A DNA stretch of 64,000 nt. Origin: Rutstroemia sp. NJR-2017a BVV2 (taxonomy: Eukaryota; Ascomycota; Leotiomycetes; Helotiales; Rutstroemiaceae). Shown one piece after another: positions 59,467 through 64,000 of this stretch. The notes beneath the pieces were generated by a model. That model made no database searches and was not told where the DNA came from. It worked only from the letters and a program-made list of their open reading frames with translations. The DNA is taken from contig NJPS01000054.1 of NCBI GenBank assembly GCA_002946415.1, positions 248,001 through 312,000 of the forward strand. Reading direction: 5' to 3'. A program made the position numbers and the translations under genes. Every line of letters starts with the position of its first letter. Position 1 is the stretch's first letter.

Positions 59467-60827
59467 TAACCCCCTCCCCCTCCTCCCACCCCGTTAACCT
59501 TGGACGTACAGCAATGAGCAATTAGTAGCCACACAGCTGTCGTCCCAAGCTCGATAGCTTCACAAGTCCGCATTGAACACCGCCAACTCTATTCCCAATG
59601 TACTTGAAACTATTCCCCTCTGCTGCTGGAGACGCTCTAGTTGGGGCGTTAATGTAAAACCACCACGGATTAGGAAGATAGGAACGTTGTACAGTGCTGT
59701 GCAGTGTGTACGCACTGTGTACGCGGCACCCGGCTCAGCAAGCAGGAGATGGGAAATTGCCTCTTGTCGCCAACCCTTTGTTCGGTCCTCGTTCTCACGG
59801 CGCTTCGTTCGTGAGAGCGAGATTGTTGACGAGATGGGCTGGGTACGATGGATTTCCTCATCGACGATGTCATATCCCTGCCGTGCTGTTTGACGTTCTT
59901 GATACTCAATTACCAACCAGATCCTGGGAAGGCATTTACGCATTCCCTCTCCATCTCATCCAAATCCCCATATTTCACCATTTACGCACAAACAGTCGAC
60001 AAAGTACGGAGCTCTCCAACAACAAACCACATAACTCCAAAACATCTCCTTCTCCTCCCCCAAGCCCCCGTTCCCCCCTCTCCCAGCGCGCTGATTCGTG
60101 CTTTTCCTAACCAAGAAATAATCTTCTCCGCCCGGTCTGGGTTCTTTGACATGTTGACGCTACGCTGCGCATGCTGGTCGACGCACCCCGGCTCGTGCAG
60201 ATGGTGCACATTGTGGCTTACCCTTGGCGTTAGCATCCCTGCTCAGCCATTTTCCGAGAATCGAGGACAAGGTAGAGTTTTTTTGGGCCAATCAGCGTGC
60301 GCGTGGTTGATTTCGTCAACGAGTTGCGCTTTGGGTGAGATTTGCTCAGAGTTATTTTCACTGCCCCGCCTGTGCTGAATTGAATGAGAGCCTCAGCGGT
60401 TCTTGGAACGTCTAAGCTAAGGGGGATGGATATGGGAGAGGGTTATTGTAGATTGGCGGGTATTAATTGTGTTTGTTTCATAGGATGGCGCCATGAACTG
60501 CCGTACCGTCCATAATGAGCGCTTTTCGTCTTCTTTGAGGTTGAGGCTGGCATGGCATGGCATGACTGCGGCGTTGGACGTTCGATGTTTAGAGTTTTCA
60601 CCTGACGAGGAGACGAGTAGCGACAACACCAGAAAGAGGGGAGCAGATTCATGCTTGCTCAGAAGTATGCCTACCCTATCTACTGTACTCCAACATTTAG
60701 TAAACCAATGATCAATGATCAATGATTGCTGTCCATGATTACTGACACCACACTGGGCGGCCATACATATCTTCCATGCTTGACATTACATTGCAGAACA
60801 ACTTTTCTATGCATGGGCAGTACAGAT

Positions 60828-60896
60828 ATACATACATACATATCTACATATCTACCTACCTACATACACATACATACATACATACATACTTCGTAC
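60828..60896. repeat. TACA/CATA microsatellite
   Basis: A tract of ACAT and CTAC tetranucleotides with several interruptions, about 70 nt long. Confidence 0.85.
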
Positions 60897-62544
60897 ATAG
60901 ACTCGACAGTCGACAGCCGACAGTACATATCCCACTTCCCTTAATCGCCTGCTTGCAGGAAGAAATCTCATCACCATGTTCATGTTCGTGGTCCCTCGAG
61001 CTTACACGATATCCATGCTCTGATCTTCAATAGACTGATAGGTCTGCCAGCTTCTCCAGTACTCCATGACTCCGTAGTGCATTACATCTCGATACCACGG
61101 TACTTCTGTTGAGACATATTAAACGTTGTGGGCATTGGGGGAAGATCGGGGGGGGACAGCTTCGTTGTTAAAACGATCGCTGTTGGATTGCAGATTTTCC
61201 TACCGGGTAGTCTGTGGCTGTTCTCCGTCTGCTCGAACCATAATTGAGAGAGCGCCGTCAACATTACTCCTTAGGTATCAGCACGGGAGGTACATACAGT
61301 AGGGCACTGGTTAGGTACGAAGGGGGTCGTTGGAAGTTACACGTAGGTGACAGAGGGTATCCACGTTTATCCGCGCGATGGCGCCCACCCACCACACACG
61401 TCGTCCCGCGCCAAAAATAGTGAAGGGATGAAGTGGTAGAAGTGGGTTTTGCGAAGTGGGAATTTTTGGGAAAGGAGGGTGGAGGGAGCGTTTTTTGCCA
61501 GGTTTTTCTTTAATGACCCTGACTCAAAGGAGTTCAAGGGCAGTCCAAGGAAATGGAGTACGGGAAGAGAACTCATTTTGGGGGAGTCGTGGGAGTGTGA
61601 TGTGATAGGTAGCTACTTCGTATCTGGGTAAGGGTTACGTTTTAAGAGGGTCAAGCAAATAAATGTCATAGCCTCGAAAAGGATGATGAGGGCATTGTAT
61701 ATTTATGGATCTAGGCCATGCCCACGAGCCAATCATAAAACACGGACTATCAATTGTATCACTCAACAGGAGACTTTTTCTCGGGGAGGGAGATTTACAG
61801 AGTGCCTAGAGTCCTAGACGTACAATATTACGAATATACCGCACACCAAGAGAGATGAACACTAATCCGCGGGAAGTAAGTGAACAAGACTTTTTGCTTC
61901 GTTAGTTAAGCTTCATCTGCAAGGCCATTTCATGCCGTTACTGTCCTGTACCACTAGGCAGGCAGAGTTTTGGAGCCTTTTGGCTGTTGATGGGTGGGAC
62001 GATGGAGGATGGAGAGGGGAACGGAGGCTCACTAATACCTTATTCACTACTAGGTATGGGTTCTGACCCATGCAACAGCAACAGCTACCTATCGTTGTCC
62101 TGCCCTCTCTCTCGTTCTATGCACGACGAACAACTCTGCTTTCCCCATCGAACCCTTCCGAGCCAAGCAAGACAATGAGGATGGTCAAGATGCTAAGAGG
62201 GGATAGTCGTGATGGCGCCAATACACCTGCACTTAGCTCCAAGGAGGCAATAGTAGTTGTGCGATAGGCGTACAGCAACAGAAGTTTACACTCGTTGGCT
62301 ACACAATAAACAAGAGATAGCTCACAGGAACTACCAGTAACTTTTCAATATCAGTATCGATATCAGTATCAATATGAAGCAGCCACCGTAAAAAGCCGCA
62401 CTTGGTGGTGGTGTTCTAACCACATGTATACATTTTCAAAGCAATTTACAAAACGGAAACTAGCAAATCTGGGCATGAGATTGCCTAGTCCAGAACAGTA
62501 CAGTAAGGCAGTCCGTCGAGTGCAAGGCATGACAAGCCTAAGCA

Positions 62545-62615
62545 GCAAGCAGCAAAGCTCCAAGCAAGCAGAAGCAAGCAAGCAAGCAGGCAAGCAGGCA
62601 AGCAGGCAAGCAGCC
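62545..62615. repeat. AAGC/AGGC imperfect repeat
   Basis: AGCAAGC and AGCAGGCA units form a second AAGC-family tract, similar in unit to the minisatellite at 53821 but less regular. Confidence 0.8.
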
Positions 62616-62780
62616 AAACCGCGCAGCAGCCAATCCGGTGCGGCGCACACACACGAATCATCGCTACCAGCACTCATACAAATTTTCAAGATTAGTCCCT
62701 AGTCGCTCTCGCACAACCCGGTAATCCGCCAATCCGCCAATCCGTCAATCCACCAACTCTCATACCCACATATCCACCAT

Positions 62781-64000
62781 AATCCCTAATCCTTGTTGAG
62801 ACTTCAGAATACCTTATTGCTTAATTCGAGTCGTCTTTCCCTCTTTTTTCCTTCCTGCTTTCTGTTGCTCGCACCCGCACTGTCTGTGTTCTTAATAACC
62901 ACAATTATCCCAGTTTTCTGTTTGATAAAAAGAGGTTCCTCCACACAACACACACCTCGACCAACCCAATACCACCACCACGACTCCTACCACACCACAC
63001 CACACCATTTCTTCAAGACATTTCAACGTCTTTTCCCTTTTCGATAGTTGGTTATTCACTCAACCGAACATCGTCCCATCCTGGTATCGAGCAGCACACA
63101 GGAGAAAGAAAAAGGCTGATTCATTTCTATTCTTTGAATCGCTTCATTCTTCTTTCTTCTATTAATCCCTTTGGTTTTATCGTCGGTGACTGCCTTGTTT
63201 ATTAATTCCAAGACGTCATCCTCGCTCCGTCTCCATCCACCTCAGCTTCTTTGTCTGCATCGTCCCCATTCAATCCCATCGCTTCCGCCGTCCATTCAGT
63301 CAACACCCGCAGTTTTCAGTGCGTCCCATCGAATCATCACGACACGATACCCACGAAATTCGCCTCCCCGTCCCACAAAAGAAGTGAATAATTGAAGGAC
63401 AACAGATAAAGTCTAAAAGAAGAAAAAACAAGAATCGAGTGAAAGAGGGTTCGAGTTTGCTCTCTGGTACCCGAAACTATCCTCCATCGACCAACGTTTT
63501 CGATAAACCTCAAACCTCAAGTCTCAATACGCTACTCCTCCTCCTTATCTCTTACCACTGTACGGTCGACCCTGCCTCAATCCTTCGAGTCCATACAAGA
63601 AGGCCCAGGACCCTCGCCCTCGAGAAGATTCTCTAGATATTTTTCGATCTATCGCTCCTGCCCTAGTCGACAATATCCTTTCTGAAGCATTACCTGATCT
63701 GATAAGAACTTCGTAGCTGGAATACGCACTTGGTTCTTGCTGGTCCGATTTTACTTCATTAATCTATCGACGAGCCATCCGGATCTTCCAGGAACTCTTG
63801 CCGGATCCTCAAATAATCCCACAGCGTTCAAACAGTAAGTTGGCATATCCTTTATCCATACAATCCGAACCAAAACCGAGACTCCCCCCACCCACTCCCA
63901 TTCCATCTTACCCGCTCTAGTCTTCTAGATAAAGCAAGACTCACCTCCTTCCAACAAACAAATATCCACATCACCAATTCAAACCACTCTTGCACATCAT
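62781..64000 (+). other. Probable long pyrimidine-rich, spliced 5' leader of a gene beyond the window
   Basis: From about 62800 the plus strand becomes strongly pyrimidine-rich with TTTCTTC and CCACCAC runs, as in leaders of highly regulated fungal genes. A donor CAAACA/GTAAGT at 63835 and an acceptor CTTCTAG ending at 63928 would mark a 94-nt intron. The frames on both sides contain stops, so the exons are probably untranslated. The coding start would be past 64000. Confidence 0.35.

Larger units (their letters stand above)
58061..62780. other. Gene-poor region continuing the desert
   Basis: No gene is supported. Upstream of the cryptic minus gene lies a 22-codon ATG ORF (58690-58758, -) starting MNLVDVARREEVNADYIMVA, possibly an upstream ORF. 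Both strands of 58500-58620 are open, so no exon can be assigned. Many simple repeats occur. Confidence 0.4.

Noticed and set aside
1..64000. tRNA, 5S rRNA and CRISPR search by eye
   Set aside because: Several GTTCGA-like boxes (for example near 10457 and 17268) lacked a matching acceptor stem. No 5S-like block and no spaced direct-repeat array were found.

Overview
The window is from a filamentous ascomycete chromosome. The evidence is short spliceosomal introns (46 to 210 nt, mostly 49 to 90 nt) with GTRNGT-type donors, pyrimidine-rich leaders, and fungal-only families: HeLo-type cell-death domains, a velvet regulator, a BBE-type FAD oxidase, a fungal GH16 glucanase and an RNase T1 relative. 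A Leotiomycete (Sclerotiniaceae-like) source is my guess from general protein character; no search was run. No CRISPR array, bacterial operon, rRNA gene or convincing tRNA gene was seen.

Layout. 0.6-4.6 kb (+): a large HeLo-like / pseudokinase / serine-protease protein. 5.6-7.9 kb (-): arginyl-tRNA synthetase with two candidate starts (mitochondrial and cytosolic forms). 9.1-9.65 kb (-): a small single-domain velvet protein. 9.65-18.7 kb: gene-poor; its most notable content is a pair of short membrane ORFs overlapping by ATGA at 12.3-12.7 kb. 18.7-20.4 kb (+): MFS sugar transporter. 22.3-23.3 kb (+): secreted Gly/His/Pro-rich protein, followed by a decayed Ty3/Gypsy reverse-transcriptase relic (-). 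24.2-26.4 kb (-): multi-pass membrane protein with a large, N-glycosylation-rich central region. 28.95-29.56 kb (+): guanyl-specific RNase of the T1 family, with no visible signal peptide. 30.05-30.28 kb (-): possible 75-aa protein. 32.1-33.0 kb (+): 2EXR/F-box-like protein. 33.4-38.1 kb: a redox-flavoured group made of a BBE-like FAD oxidase (+), a flavin-reductase-like FMN protein (+) and a sulfotransferase-like protein (-). 41.2-42.3 kb (+): secreted GH16 beta-glucanase. 42.7-43.7 kb (-): class II ketose-bisphosphate aldolase.

43.7-64 kb is almost gene-free by ORF evidence and rich in micro- and minisatellites. Its only coding-like signal is a cryptic minus-strand gene starting at 58060. 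The right edge (about 62.8-64 kb) looks like a long, spliced, pyrimidine-rich 5' leader for a plus-strand gene beyond the window.

Functional themes are cell death or allorecognition (first gene), translation, development (velvet), nutrient uptake and extracellular degradation (transporter, GH16, RNase) and an oxidative accessory cluster. Gene models were spliced by eye from GT/AG sites, reading frame and family conservation. All exon joins listed keep frame, but none has transcript support.
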